A stretch of DNA of 64,000 nucleotides, from contig NZ_JACDXU010000002.1 of the NCBI RefSeq assembly GCF_020539485.1, positions 1 to 64,000 on the forward strand, read 5' to 3'. Of the stretch, positions 16,342-24,150 are shown one piece after another. This DNA comes from Fulverythrobacter ferritrahens (GTDB lineage: Bacteria; Pseudomonadota; Alphaproteobacteria; Sphingomonadales; Sphingomonadaceae). A model generated the notes under the pieces. The model was not told where the DNA came from and did not search any database. It worked only from the letters and a program-made list of their open reading frames with translations. Within the stretch, counting starts at the first letter, position 1; the number at the start of each line of letters is the position of its first letter. The position numbers and the translations under genes were made by a program.

Positions 16342-16917
16342 TCACTTCTGCCTGAACTGCGGAATCTCCGCATCCTTGTGGCGCTCCACATGGGCGAGGA
16401 AGGCTTTCATCCAGCGGTCGAGCAGATCATGGTGGTCCTTGCCCACCCGGCCATCGCCATCCACCAGATCGTCGCTCCATTTCAGGAAGACTTCGGGCTG
16501 CTGCAACGGGGGCATGTTGAGCGAGACGAGCACGTTGCGCAAATGCTGCTGCGCCATGGCCGTGCCGCTGATGCCGGGGGAAACCCCCAGCACGCCGGCC
16601 GCTTTGCCGCCCCAGCAGCTATCCCCATAAGGGCGCGAGCCGTGATCGATGGCGTTCTTCAGCACGCCGGGGATCGAGCGGTTATATTCGGGCGTAACGA
16701 AGATTACCCCGTCCGCCGCGCGGATGCGTTCCTTCAGGCGGCGGGCGGGCTCCGGCTGGTGGGAATCCGTATCCTGATCGTAAAGCGGCAGATCGCCGAT
16801 CTCCACCACTTCAAAGGAATGGCCTTCGGTGGAGGGCAGATGGGCAATCGCGCGTGCAAGGCGGCGATTGTAGGATTCCTTGCGCAGGCTGCCCGGAATG
16901 ATCGCGATATGGCTCAT
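16342..16917 (-). CDS. NADPH-dependent FMN reductase
   Basis: A 191-aa flavodoxin-fold reductase of the NADPH-dependent FMN/azo/chromate reductase family. The phosphate-binding loop is PGSLRKESYNRRLARA near the N-terminus, and the flavin-contact motif is VTPEYNRSIPGVLKNAIDHGSRP. The ATG at 16917 has AAAGGAG seven bases before it. The eight-residue upstream extension is unsupported. The enzyme probably uses FMN and NADPH to reduce quinones or dyes in the cytosol. Its neighbours do not reveal a substrate. Confidence 0.9.
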   Translation of the reverse strand: MSHIAIIPGSLRKESYNRRLARAIAHLPSTEGHSFEVVEIGDLPLYDQDTDSHQPEPARRLKERIRAADGVIFVTPEYNRSIPGVLKNAIDHGSRPYGDSCWGGKAAGVLGVSPGISGTAMAQQHLRNVLVSLNMPPLQQPEVFLKWSDDLVDGDGRVGKDHHDLLDRWMKAFLAHVERHKDAEIPQFRQK

Positions 16918-17006
16918 AAAGGCTCCTTTCACCGGAACCAATGAACCGGGAGGGGCGGAAGTTCCCCGGCCCGCCGCGCGTCTCGCCCGTCCAGCCTATC
17001 GGCCGG

Positions 17007-17642
17007 TCAGGCGACTGTGCTGGCCGCCTCGCACTTGGCCTTCACTTCGCCCGAACCATCGCCTTCCAGCAGGGTGATCGCCAGGAAGCCCGCCACCACC
17101 AGCACCGCGAAGCCCGCCGTGGCGAGGCCGAGATATTTGTCGATGAAGGCCTTGATCGGACGCCCGAACAGGCGGAACAGCACGCCCACGATCATGAAGC
17201 TGATCGAGCGGGAGACGATGCTGGCCAGCACGAAGGTCAGCAGATTCATGTGAATGAAGCCGGCGGTGATCGTCAGCAGCTTGAAGGGGATGGGCGTGGC
17301 GCCCTTGATCATGATGATCTCTGCCCCGTATTCCCGCAGATAGCAGGCCGCCACCGGGAAACTGGCCGTCAGGCCCAGCCAGTCGAGCAATTGCTTGCCC
17401 AGCGTATCGTAAAGGCCCCAGCCGATCGCATAGCCCAGCACACCGCCCGCCACGGAGGAAAGCGTGGCGATCGTGGCGAAGCGCACGGCCTTTTTCGGTT
17501 CGGCCAGGCACATCAGCCCCAGCACCGGATGCGGCGGAATGGGGAAAAAGCTCGCCTCCACAAAGGCAAACAGGGCCAGCCACCATTCGGCATGCGGATG
17601 GCTCGCCTTGGCCATCGTCCATTCGTAAAGGCGGCGCAGCAT
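17007..17642 (-). CDS. YqaA/DedA-like membrane protein (SNARE-associated)
   Basis: A 211-aa inner membrane protein of the VTT/DedA superfamily, closest to YqaA. It has about five membrane segments (AEWWLALFAFVEASFFPIPP, then VAGGVLGYAIGWG, then FVLASIVSRSISFMIVGVLF, then GFAVLVVAGFLAITLL). The family motif is the FFPIPP re-entrant proline region and IKGATPIPFKLLTITAGF. Members act in membrane lipid transport and homeostasis. The ATG at 17642 begins the homologous reading. The longer frame runs into a REP-like repeat and is rejected. Confidence 0.85.
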   Translation of the reverse strand: MLRRLYEWTMAKASHPHAEWWLALFAFVEASFFPIPPHPVLGLMCLAEPKKAVRFATIATLSSVAGGVLGYAIGWGLYDTLGKQLLDWLGLTASFPVAACYLREYGAEIIMIKGATPIPFKLLTITAGFIHMNLLTFVLASIVSRSISFMIVGVLFRLFGRPIKAFIDKYLGLATAGFAVLVVAGFLAITLLEGDGSGEVKAKCEAASTVA

Positions 17643-17671
17643 GAAAAACCTCGGGGTTTGGAAAGCGGCAG

Positions 17672-17716
17672 CGTCATTGCGAGGGGCACGGCCCCGAAGC
17701 TTCGCTCGCAATGACG
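17672..17716. repeat. REP-like palindrome, CGTCATTGCGAG family
   Basis: Perfect 12-bp inverted arms (CGTCATTGCGAG 17672-17683 and its complement 17705-17716) surround a GC-rich centre. They lie in the leader of the YqaA-like gene and just before the GTA cluster. This family is distinct from the others in the window. Confidence 0.75.
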
Positions 17717-17794
17717 AGCCCAAAGCACCGCCCATCTACGCGAGGGTGTGAACCATCACAAGCCAAACTGAATAACCTATCTGGCACTTTTCTA

Positions 17795-17823
17795 TTGACA
17801 TCGTGACGCTATGAGGTTAGGAA
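17795..17823 (+). promoter_or_regulatory. Candidate promoter of the GTA cluster
   Basis: A perfect TTGACA (17795-17800) is followed at 17 bp by a weak TAGGAA (17818-17823), about 70 bp before the first GTA gene. The -35 match is strong and the -10 poor, so an activator may be needed. No CtrA site was recognised. Confidence 0.35.
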
Positions 17824-17890
17824 GGCTCAACATCGCGATAGTGCGAGCAGGGGCGGTAACGCCCTTCCCCCTCAGAAACGGACCCTTGCC

Positions 17891-18418
17891 ATGACCGAGC
17901 CGACTTCCCGGCCCGGCGCCGCCGCGCGCCGTGCCGCCACTCCTGCTGCCTCCAGCTGGCGCCGCGCCTTTCTGGCCGCGCTCGCCGAAACCTCCAACGT
18001 CGCCCGCGCGGCGCGCAAGGCCGGAGTGACCACCTCCACTGCCTATGACACCCGCCGCAAAAAACCCGACTTCGCCCGCCAGTGGCGCGATGCCCTGTGC
18101 GAGGGATATGACAATCTGGAAATGGAACTGCTCGGCCGGTTGCGCGAAGGCGAAGTCAAACGCGCGACAGGGGCGAAGATGGGCGTGCGCAGTTTCGACA
18201 ATGCCACCGCCTTCCGCCTGTTGAGCGTCCACCGCGAGGGCGCGGCGCAGGCCCGGGCCGAACGTGCCCATCTTTCCGCAGCCGATATTCGCGCCGCGCT
18301 GGAACGCAAGATCGCCGCGATGCGCGCACAGGTGCTGGCCCGCCAGGAGGCCGAACTGCCGCTGATCGAGGGCCCCTCCCCCAAGGCAGGGCCCGCGGAA
18401 GCCCATAATGCCGACTGA
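17891..18418 (+). CDS. GTA small terminase-like protein (g1)
   Basis: A 175-aa DNA-binding protein in the position of the RcGTA g1 small terminase. A helix-turn-helix-like segment lies near residues 33-60 (AALAETSNVARAARKAGVTT), followed by the basic TRRKKPDFARQWRDAL stretch. The C-terminal half is a long helix (RAERAHLSAADIRAALERKI) consistent with oligomerisation. It would recognise host DNA and feed it to the large terminase without sequence specificity, as known for GTAs. It overlaps the large terminase gene by 11 bp. Confidence 0.75.
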   Translation: MTEPTSRPGAAARRAATPAASSWRRAFLAALAETSNVARAARKAGVTTSTAYDTRRKKPDFARQWRDALCEGYDNLEMELLGRLREGEVKRATGAKMGVRSFDNATAFRLLSVHREGAAQARAERAHLSAADIRAALERKIAAMRAQVLARQEAELPLIEGPSPKAGPAEAHNAD

Positions 18419-19751
18419 CGATCCGCGCGGCTGGCTGTGCGAGGCGCAGGCAGGGGATCTGGCCCGCCTGACCCAAAGCCTGACCCCGGCGGAGCGCGAC
18501 GCGCTGCCCTATGCCTTCTGCGCCTTCCAGGCCCATGCCGGGCAAATTCCCCCGCCGGGCGACTGGCGCGTCTGGCTGGTGATGGCCGGGCGCGGTTTCG
18601 GCAAGACACGAGCCGGGGCCGAATGGGTGCGCTCCGTGGCGGAGGGCGATCCCGATGCCCGCATCGCGCTGGTCGCCGCATCGCTGGGGGAGGCGCGCAT
18701 GGTGATGGTGGAGGGGGAAAGCGGCATTCTGGCCTGCTGCCCGCCCGATCTGCGCCCCGCCTATGAACCCAGCCTGCGCCGCCTGACCTTCCCCAATGGC
18801 GCGCAGGCCATGCTCTATTCGGCAGGCGAGCAGGAAAGCCTGCGCGGCCCCCAGCATAGCCATGCCTGGTGTGACGAGATCGCCAAATGGACCAATGCCC
18901 ATGGCCGCGCCGGGCAGGCGTGGGACAATCTGCAACTCGGCCTGCGGTTGGGGCAGGATCAGCGCGTGATGGCCACCACCACGCCCCGCGCCGTGCCGCT
19001 GCTGCGCCGCCTGCTTTCCGGCGAGGAAGCCGAGGACGTGGCCGTGACGCGCGGATCGACTTTCGACAATGGCCATCTGCCGCGCGCCTTCACCCGCCGG
19101 ATGCGCTGCGAATATGGAAGCTCGCTGCTCGGCAGGCAGGAACTGGAAGGCCACTTGCTGGAGGAGATCGAAGGCGCCCTGTGGAGCCGCGCGCTGCTGG
19201 AGCAATGCCGGGAAGCGGAACTGTCCGCCCCGGCGCCCTCCACTTTCCGGCGCATAGTGATCGGCGTCGATCCCCCCGCCTCCGCGCAGGGGGACGCCTG
19301 CGGCATAGTGGTCTGCGCGCTGGGGGAGGACGGCGTGGCCCGCGTGCTGGCGGACCGTTCGATTGCCCGCCCCAGCCCGGAAGCCTGGGCCCGCCGCGTG
19401 GCCGATAGTGCGAGCGAATTTTCCGTTGACCGCGTGATTGCCGAAGCCAATCAGGGCGGCGAAATGGTCCGCTCCGTCCTCAAGGCCGCCGACATCGCCC
19501 TGCCGGTGAAACTGGTCCACGCCAGCCGGGGCAAAAGCGCAAGGGCCGAACCCGTCGCCGCCCTCTACGAGACCGGAAGAGTGCGCCACATCGGCCAGTT
19601 CCCGCTGCTGGAGGACGAGCTATGCGGCATGTTGGCAGCAGGCGGCTATGAAGGGCCGGGCAGGTCGCCCGACCGGGCGGATGCCTTGGTCTGGGCGCTC
19701 ACCGAACTGATGCTGGGGGTGCGGAGAGTGCCGCGGGTGGTGGGGTTTTGA
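18408..19751 (+). CDS. GTA large terminase (g2)
   Basis: The 447-aa DNA-packaging ATPase and nuclease. Walker A is MAGRGFGKT (residues 59-67), and the Walker B-like acid pair is WCDEIAKW. The C-terminal RNase H-like nuclease starts at VIGVDPPASAQGDACGIVV with its first Asp and ends near SPDRADALVWALTEL. It cuts and pumps host DNA into GTA heads. In typical clusters the portal gene follows at once, but here 1.2 kb of non-GTA sequence separates them. Confidence 0.93.
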   Translation: MPTDDPRGWLCEAQAGDLARLTQSLTPAERDALPYAFCAFQAHAGQIPPPGDWRVWLVMAGRGFGKTRAGAEWVRSVAEGDPDARIALVAASLGEARMVMVEGESGILACCPPDLRPAYEPSLRRLTFPNGAQAMLYSAGEQESLRGPQHSHAWCDEIAKWTNAHGRAGQAWDNLQLGLRLGQDQRVMATTTPRAVPLLRRLLSGEEAEDVAVTRGSTFDNGHLPRAFTRRMRCEYGSSLLGRQELEGHLLEEIEGALWSRALLEQCREAELSAPAPSTFRRIVIGVDPPASAQGDACGIVVCALGEDGVARVLADRSIARPSPEAWARRVADSASEFSVDRVIAEANQGGEMVRSVLKAADIALPVKLVHASRGKSARAEPVAALYETGRVRHIGQFPLLEDELCGMLAAGGYEGPGRSPDRADALVWALTELMLGVRRVPRVVGF

Positions 19752-19841
19752 TGTGTAATTGCCGATTTTTCTGTGGACTGAGCCACTAAACATCGGAAAA
19801 TATAGAGAACAAAAAATTTGCTCCCTGACTCAGACTGTGCG

Positions 19842-20130
19842 AACAAAATTAGCGCTCACGCTAATTTGGCTTGGGTGTTGTGGTAGCCAGCCTGCCGCTC
19901 AGGTTACGTCATAAATGAAAACGCATACTGGTTAGGCCACCGCCGGGTGTGAGCACGGACATGCTCAACCCGGCCTAGGCGCCAACGCCAATACGCGCGT
20001 ACTGATACGCGTCGCATAGGACACCGTCTTTCTTGATGCGGGGGTAAGCCCGCGCTCCCGAAGGCCCGTTTGCCTCCGCGCCGTTCAGAGGCGCTCGGGA
20101 GGGAGCAGAAAGACGGCAGACCAGCTACCG
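19842..20130 (-). ncRNA. Candidate structured small RNA, unassigned
   Basis: Many perfect helices are packed into about 290 bases without a coding frame. They are a 10-bp closing stem (20024-20033 with 20107-20116) enclosing a CTCCCGA/TCGGGAG stem (20055-20061 with 20095-20101), a GCCTC/GAGGC hairpin (20072-20092) and a GCGGG/CCCGC hairpin (20038-20053). Outside it lie ACGCG/CGCGT (19993-20012) and a 12-bp hairpin at 19943-19973 extended by a CCTA/TAGG clamp. On the minus strand the end is a 9-bp hairpin (19846-19867) followed by TTTT, like a terminator. A promoter with TTGACT lies upstream. It does not match tmRNA, RNase P RNA or SRP RNA as I know them. Confidence 0.5.
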
Positions 20131-20136
20131 AGAGCG

Positions 20137-20166
20137 ACTATCAGGACCAACCGTTGATCAAGTCAA
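20137..20166 (-). promoter_or_regulatory. Promoter of the candidate RNA
   Basis: On the minus strand TTGACT (20166-20161) is followed after 18 bases by GATAGT (20142-20137), matching the -35 and -10 consensus at five and four positions. It would start transcription near 20130, at the edge of the structured region. Confidence 0.4.
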
Positions 20167-20316
20167 CCGCGCCACATTTCATGCTTTGTTCTGATGCGCC
20201 CTGATAAATCATTAATGCAAATTAAGCCTCTCTATTCTCAAGATTTTTATGGCATGAAATATCCCCAGTTGGATGACGATCCTGCCCTGTGAAACATTTC
20301 ATCAACCGTCTCACGT

Positions 20317-20392
20317 GGCCTTCGACAAGCTCAGGCTGAGCGGGGAAAGGCGATTCGCTGACCAACATCCGCTCATGCTGAGCCTGTCGAAG
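20317..20392. repeat. REP-like doublet, CTGAGCCTGTCGAAG family (diverged)
   Basis: An inverted pair of the CTGAGCCTGTCGAAGG element (20317-20344 and 20369-20392), with two or three substitutions compared with the perfect pair at 6001-6094. Confidence 0.75.
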
Positions 20393-20465
20393 CACACGCA
20401 CGGCAGTAACCCGACCTCCGTCCCGGAGCGCCCGGGTTTTACGGACTGACGTAGCCGTGAACCAA

Positions 20466-20496
20466 AAGCTGGACCCCGGAACAGGTCCGGGGTGAC
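20466..20496. repeat. REP-like palindrome, one mismatch to the cassette ends
   Basis: This 31-bp unit differs at one position from the two perfect inverted repeats that frame the neighbouring GIY-YIG gene. It lies in the same orientation as the right-hand copy. Confidence 0.8.
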
Positions 20497-20580
20497 GGGA
20501 TTGTCCTGGCTGCCCTGAGGCGGAAGGGCTGGGTTGCGGATGCCGGGTTTTTTTGGGAGAATTCAGTTTCCACCCCAATA

Positions 20581-20971
20581 GTCACCCCGGACTTGTTCCG
20601 GGGTCCAGCTTACCCCTCTCCCAGTGGCGCAAATCCGAAATCGACCGCCAGATCGCGCCAGTCGGGATTATGCTGCTCGATCAGGGTGAACTTCCACTCC
20701 CGCGGCCAGCGCTTGATCGTTTTTTCCCGCCGGATCGCCGCCTCGATATCGTCATGGCGTTCGAACCACACCAACCGCTTGATGTCGTAACGGGCAGTGA
20801 AGCCTTCGAAAGTGCCACTGCGGTGCTGATGTAGCCGCCCCAACGGGTCCGACGTAACGCCCGTATAGATCGTACCCCGGTAGCGGTTGGCGAGGATGTA
20901 CACCGTCGGCTCGAAGACGCGCATCGTCCTTCAATGCTGAAAGCTGGACCCCGGAACAAGTCCGGGGTGAC
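20581..20971. mobile_element. Putative GIY-YIG cassette with 31-bp inverted repeats
   Basis: Two identical 31-bp sequences in inverted orientation (20581-20611 and 20941-20971) enclose a single GIY-YIG gene. The left copy shares its last two bases with the gene's stop codon, and the right copy lies 16 bp beyond its start. The unit sits between the terminase and portal genes of a GTA, where no gene is normally found. No target duplication was seen. Calling it mobile is inference from the structure and location. Confidence 0.45.
20610..20924 (-). CDS. GIY-YIG nuclease family protein, repeat-framed
   Basis: A 104-aa single-domain GIY-YIG protein. The catalytic strands read TVYILANRYRGTIYTGVTSD, followed by the conserved Arg in LGRLHQHRSG, and a Glu-containing helix AAIRREKTIKRWPREWKFTL. 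It is of the same small class as the gene at 6106-6405, but the two differ clearly in sequence, so they are not a recent duplication. It is oriented against the GTA genes. Its stop codon is part of the left inverted repeat. Enzyme activity on DNA is likely from the family. The biological role is unknown. Confidence 0.87.
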   Translation of the reverse strand: MRVFEPTVYILANRYRGTIYTGVTSDPLGRLHQHRSGTFEGFTARYDIKRLVWFERHDDIEAAIRREKTIKRWPREWKFTLIEQHNPDWRDLAVDFGFAPLGEG

Positions 20972-21014
20972 CAAATCAGACCAAACCGGACCCTTCCAAA
21001 CCGAAAGGCATTCC

Positions 21015-22166
21015 ATGTCCTTCCTCACTTCTCTGGCCTCCGCCTTCAAGGGCGGGGGTTTTTCGCGTGCGCCCTTGTCGCGCTGCTATTCCGCCGCATG
21101 GGCCAGTGCTTTCGATATGGGCCCGCGCGCCTTCGATTATCGTGGGGCGGTTGCCCGTGCGTTCCTCGACAATCCCGTCGCCCAGCGGGCCGTGCGGCTG
21201 GTGGCGGAAGGGGTGGGCGGCGCGCCCATGGCGGCCACCGACGCGGCGCTGGAAAAGCTCGTCACTGCCGCCAGCGCAGGCCAGCCCTTGCTGGAGACGC
21301 TGGCGGCCCATCTGCTGCTGCATGGCAATGGCTTCCTGCAGATCGTGAAGGACGGCGCCGGGCAACCGGTGGAACTGTTCGCCCTGCGGCCCGAACGCAT
21401 GGCGATGGTGCCCGATGCCAGCGGTTGGCCCTCGGCCTGGCTCTATCGCGTGGGTGAGAAGGAACTGACCCTGCCCGTGGAGGATGAGGAAGGCTGGCCC
21501 GCCATCATCCACATCAAGGCCTTCCACCCTTCGGACGATCATTACGGCGCGGGCTGCCTTTCCGCCGCCGACGAGGCAGTGGCCACGCACAACGCCGCCG
21601 CGCGCTGGAACCGGGCGCTGCTGGAAAACGCCGCCCGCCCATCGGGCGCGCTGGTGATGGAAGGGGGCGAGGCGGGAACGCTGAGCACCGAACAGTTCGA
21701 GCGGCTGAAGGCCGAGCTGGAAGGGGCCTATGCCGGAATGGCCAATGCCGGGCGACCGATGCTGCTGGAAGGCGGGCTCAAATGGCAGTCCCTTTCCATG
21801 AGCCCGGCGGATATGGATTTCGCCGAGCTGAAGGCCGCCGCCGCGCGCGACATTGCCCTCGCCTTCGGCGTGCCGCCCATGCTGCTGGGCCTGCCGGGCG
21901 ACAATACCTATGCCAATTATCGCGAGGCGAACCGCGCCCTGTGGCGGCTCACCCTGCTGCCGCTGGCGGGCAAGATTCTCTCCGCCATCGCCGAAGGGCT
22001 GGCCCCGTGGTTCCCCGATGCGCGGCTGGCGGTGGACCCGGACCGCATCCCGGCGCTGGCCGAGGATCGCGAGCGGCTGTGGGCGCAGGTCAGCGCCGCC
22101 GCCTTCCTTTCCGACACTGAAAAGCGGGCCCTGCTGGGGCTCGACATCAAAGGAGCAAGCCAATGA
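21015..22166 (+). CDS. GTA portal protein (g3)
   Basis: An HK97-type portal protein (383 aa), which forms the dodecameric channel through which DNA enters the head. Family segments visible are NPVAQRAVRLVAEGVGGAPM, HLLLHGNGFLQIVKD, YGAGCLSAADEAVATHN and MSPADMDFAELKAAAARDIALAFGVPPMLLGLPGDNTYANYREANRALWRLTLLPL (shown here in parts). The ATG at 21015 has AAAGG upstream, while an in-frame earlier start at 20934 lies in the repeat and is rejected. It overlaps the next gene by four bases. Confidence 0.93.
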   Translation: MSFLTSLASAFKGGGFSRAPLSRCYSAAWASAFDMGPRAFDYRGAVARAFLDNPVAQRAVRLVAEGVGGAPMAATDAALEKLVTAASAGQPLLETLAAHLLLHGNGFLQIVKDGAGQPVELFALRPERMAMVPDASGWPSAWLYRVGEKELTLPVEDEEGWPAIIHIKAFHPSDDHYGAGCLSAADEAVATHNAAARWNRALLENAARPSGALVMEGGEAGTLSTEQFERLKAELEGAYAGMANAGRPMLLEGGLKWQSLSMSPADMDFAELKAAAARDIALAFGVPPMLLGLPGDNTYANYREANRALWRLTLLPLAGKILSAIAEGLAPWFPDARLAVDPDRIPALAEDRERLWAQVSAAAFLSDTEKRALLGLDIKGASQ

Positions 22167-22471
22167 ACCGGCAAGACATGCTGGCCAGCCTGATCGCGCA
22201 GGGCGCGCAGCAAGGCGGCGACCTGACCACATTGCGCGCCATCGTGGAGGAAGCCTCCGAACTGGGCGCGGACCGGGTGCTCGCCCGGCTCGGCCTGGCC
22301 GATGAAAGCGCGCAGGGCGATATCGACGAATTGCGCGAGCTGCTGCAGGCCTGGCGCGATGCCAAGAAAAGCGCCTGGCGCGCCGCCATCGGCTGGGCCG
22401 TGCGCGGCATTCTGGCCATGGTGCTTGTGGGCATCGCCCTGCGTTCCGGCCTGACGGAGCTGCTGCGGTGA
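22163..22471 (+). CDS. DUF6127-like GTA-associated membrane protein
   Basis: A 102-aa protein that begins with a soluble helix-rich region (MNRQDMLASLIAQGAQQGGD) and ends with one membrane segment (AAIGWAVRGILAMVLVGIAL, about residues 72-94). Genes of this type lie between portal and protease in sphingomonad GTA clusters. I associate it with DUF6127 from memory. It starts inside the portal stop codon (ATGA), after a strong AAAGGAG, and overlaps the protease gene by four bases. A role in assembly or release is possible but unproven. Confidence 0.7.
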   Translation: MNRQDMLASLIAQGAQQGGDLTTLRAIVEEASELGADRVLARLGLADESAQGDIDELRELLQAWRDAKKSAWRAAIGWAVRGILAMVLVGIALRSGLTELLR

Positions 22472-22872
22472 GGCTGGCGGGCTATGCCGCCCTGTTCGGC
22501 ATTGCCGACGGGGCGGGCGACGTGATCCGGCCCGGCGCCTTTGCCCGCACGCTGGCGGAGCGGGGCGCGAAGCCGGGCGCGGTGCCACTGCCGCTCTACT
22601 GGCAGCACCGGGAGGACCAGCCCATCGGCACGGTGACGCTCGCCGCCGAGGACAGCAGGGGCCTGCGCGTGATCGCCCGGATCGACAATCCCCGCGGCCG
22701 CGCGGGCACGGCGCTTGCCCGGCGCGAGGTGAGCGGCCTCTCCTTCGGCTACCGCGCGCGGGGCTGGCGGGCCTTACCGAAAGGCCGCGTGCTGGAGGAA
22801 ATCGACCTGTTCGAGATCAGCCTCGTCACCCTTCCCCTGCAACATGGGGCGCGGGTTCATATGGTTATGTGA
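22468..22872 (+). CDS. GTA prohead protease (g4)
   Basis: A 134-aa HK97-family prohead protease of the herpesvirus-assemblin fold. It begins with GTG overlapping the previous stop (GTGA). The likely catalytic His is in LYWQHREDQPIGTV, and the Ser in REVSGLSFGYRARGW. The typical YAALFGIADGAGDVIRPGAF opening is present. It would trim the capsid protein's scaffold segment during head assembly. It is at the short end of the family, as in other GTAs. Confidence 0.88.
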   Translation: MRLAGYAALFGIADGAGDVIRPGAFARTLAERGAKPGAVPLPLYWQHREDQPIGTVTLAAEDSRGLRVIARIDNPRGRAGTALARREVSGLSFGYRARGWRALPKGRVLEEIDLFEISLVTLPLQHGARVHMVM

Positions 22873-22885
22873 ACATCCGTGAGTC

Positions 22886-22986
22886 CCTGCGCAGGCAGGG
22901 CCCCAGCCTCTTGGGCTCCTGCCTGCGCAGGAGCGCACACGCTCCCTCCCCCCACCCCCTCCCCAACCGGAGGGGGTTTTCTTTTG
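22886..22986 (+). other. Two hairpins between protease and capsid genes
   Basis: A perfect 14-bp inverted repeat (22886-22899 with 22918-22931) is followed by a GC-rich stem of the form CCCCTCC-N6-GGAGGGG, ending in TTTTCTTTT at about 22954-22986. The second has the form of an intrinsic terminator, yet it lies inside the structural operon just before the capsid gene. Partial read-through or RNA processing could set the capsid-to-portal ratio. Confidence 0.5.
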
Positions 22987-23006
22987 CCCACCAAAAAGGA
23001 CTCCCC

Positions 23007-24140
23007 ATGGAAAACGAAACCGACAATGCCATGCTCGAAGCCAGCTTCGACCTCGCCACTCGCATCGACGAGGCGGAAAGCGCCATTGGCACCCTGCGCT
23101 CCGATGTGGACGAGGTGAAGGCCCGGCTGGACCGCGTCAGCCGCGCCGCATCCCGCCCCTTGCTGGATGGCGGGCAGGCAAGCCCCGAGGTGAAAGGCTT
23201 CGTCGACGGATATCTGCGCCGGGGTTCCGAAACGCAGGTGAAGTCCATCAATGGCGCGGCGCCGGGCGATGGCGGCTACGCCGTCCCGCGCGAGATCGAT
23301 GCCGCCATTGCCCGCCATTTGCAGGACATCAGCCCGATCCGCGCCATCGCCCAGGTAGTGCAGGTGGGCAGCGCGGGCTATCGCAAGCTCATCACCAGGG
23401 GCGGCACGTCCAGCGGCTGGGTGAGCGAGACTGCCGGCCGGCCGGAAACCGGCACGCCCGGCTTTGCCGAGATCGCCCCGCCCTTTGGTGAGCTTTACGC
23501 CAATCCCGCCGCCAGCCAGGCCATGCTGGACGATGCTGCATTCGATCTGGAAGGTTGGCTGGCGAGCGAAATCGGACAAGAATTCGCCCGGGCGGAAGGC
23601 GCGGCCTTCATTTCCGGCAGCGGGGTGGACCAGCCCAAGGGCTTCCTGAACGGGCCCAAGGCTGAGGAAGGCGACGCCACTCGCTCCTTCGGCACGCTGC
23701 AATTCGTAAAGAGCGGCGAGGCGGGTGGCTTCAGCGAACTTGCCGAAGTAACGCTGATCGATCTCGTCCATACGCTGAAGGCCGGATACAGGCAGGGCGC
23801 CTGCTGGGTGATGAATTCCGCCACTCTGGCCAAAATCCGCAAGCTCAAGACCTCGGACGGGGCCTTCCTGTGGCAGCCGGGTCTGGTGGAAGGCCAGCCG
23901 GATCGCCTGCTGGGCTATCCGGTGGTGGAAGCCGAGGACATGCCGGATGTGGCGGCAGGCACCTTCCCCATCGCCTTCGGCAATTTCAAGGCCGGCTATC
24001 TGATCGCGGAACGCAGCGCCACGCAGATCCTGCGCGATCCCTTCACCAACAAGCCCTTCGTCCACTTCTACGCGACGAAGCGCGTGGGCGGGCAGCTGCT
24101 GGATAGCGCGGCGATCAAGCTGCTGAAGATCGCGGCGTAA
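23007..24140 (+). CDS. GTA major capsid protein (g5)
   Basis: The HK97-fold capsid protein (377 aa). The N-terminal coiled-coil of about 45 residues (EASFDLATRIDEAESAIGTL) is the scaffold segment expected to be removed by g4, as in RcGTA and HK97. The mature shell domain contains VSETAGRPETGTPGF, the axial and E-loop region with YANPAASQAMLDDAAFDLEGWL, and FISGSGVDQPKGFLNG. The ATG at 23007 follows AAAAAGGACTCCCC, and a longer frame starting at 22869 crosses the hairpins and is rejected. Confidence 0.94.
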   Translation: MENETDNAMLEASFDLATRIDEAESAIGTLRSDVDEVKARLDRVSRAASRPLLDGGQASPEVKGFVDGYLRRGSETQVKSINGAAPGDGGYAVPREIDAAIARHLQDISPIRAIAQVVQVGSAGYRKLITRGGTSSGWVSETAGRPETGTPGFAEIAPPFGELYANPAASQAMLDDAAFDLEGWLASEIGQEFARAEGAAFISGSGVDQPKGFLNGPKAEEGDATRSFGTLQFVKSGEAGGFSELAEVTLIDLVHTLKAGYRQGACWVMNSATLAKIRKLKTSDGAFLWQPGLVEGQPDRLLGYPVVEAEDMPDVAAGTFPIAFGNFKAGYLIAERSATQILRDPFTNKPFVHFYATKRVGGQLLDSAAIKLLKIAA

Positions 24141-24150
24141 TTTGCTGCGC

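Larger units (their letters stand above)
19752..20609. other. Intervening non-GTA segment between terminase and portal
   Basis: No protein gene is supported between the terminase stop and the GIY-YIG gene. The segment carries a structured candidate RNA (19842-20130), its promoter (20137-20166), a diverged CTGAGCCTGTCGAAGG doublet (20317-20392) and one GTCACCCC-type palindrome (20466-20496). The AT content around 20180-20260 is higher than in the neighbouring genes. Confidence 0.6.

Noticed and set aside
19842-20130. Candidate RNA as tmRNA, RNase P RNA, SRP RNA or group I intron
   Set aside because: No Ala-Ala-ending tag frame, no GAGGAAAGTCC-type P4 sequence, no SRP tetraloop region and no paired R/S core of a group I intron were found.
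22869-23006. Longer N-terminus for the capsid protein
   Set aside because: The extension would cross the perfect 14-bp hairpin and the terminator-like stem, while the ATG at 23007 has a good ribosome site and the expected scaffold start.
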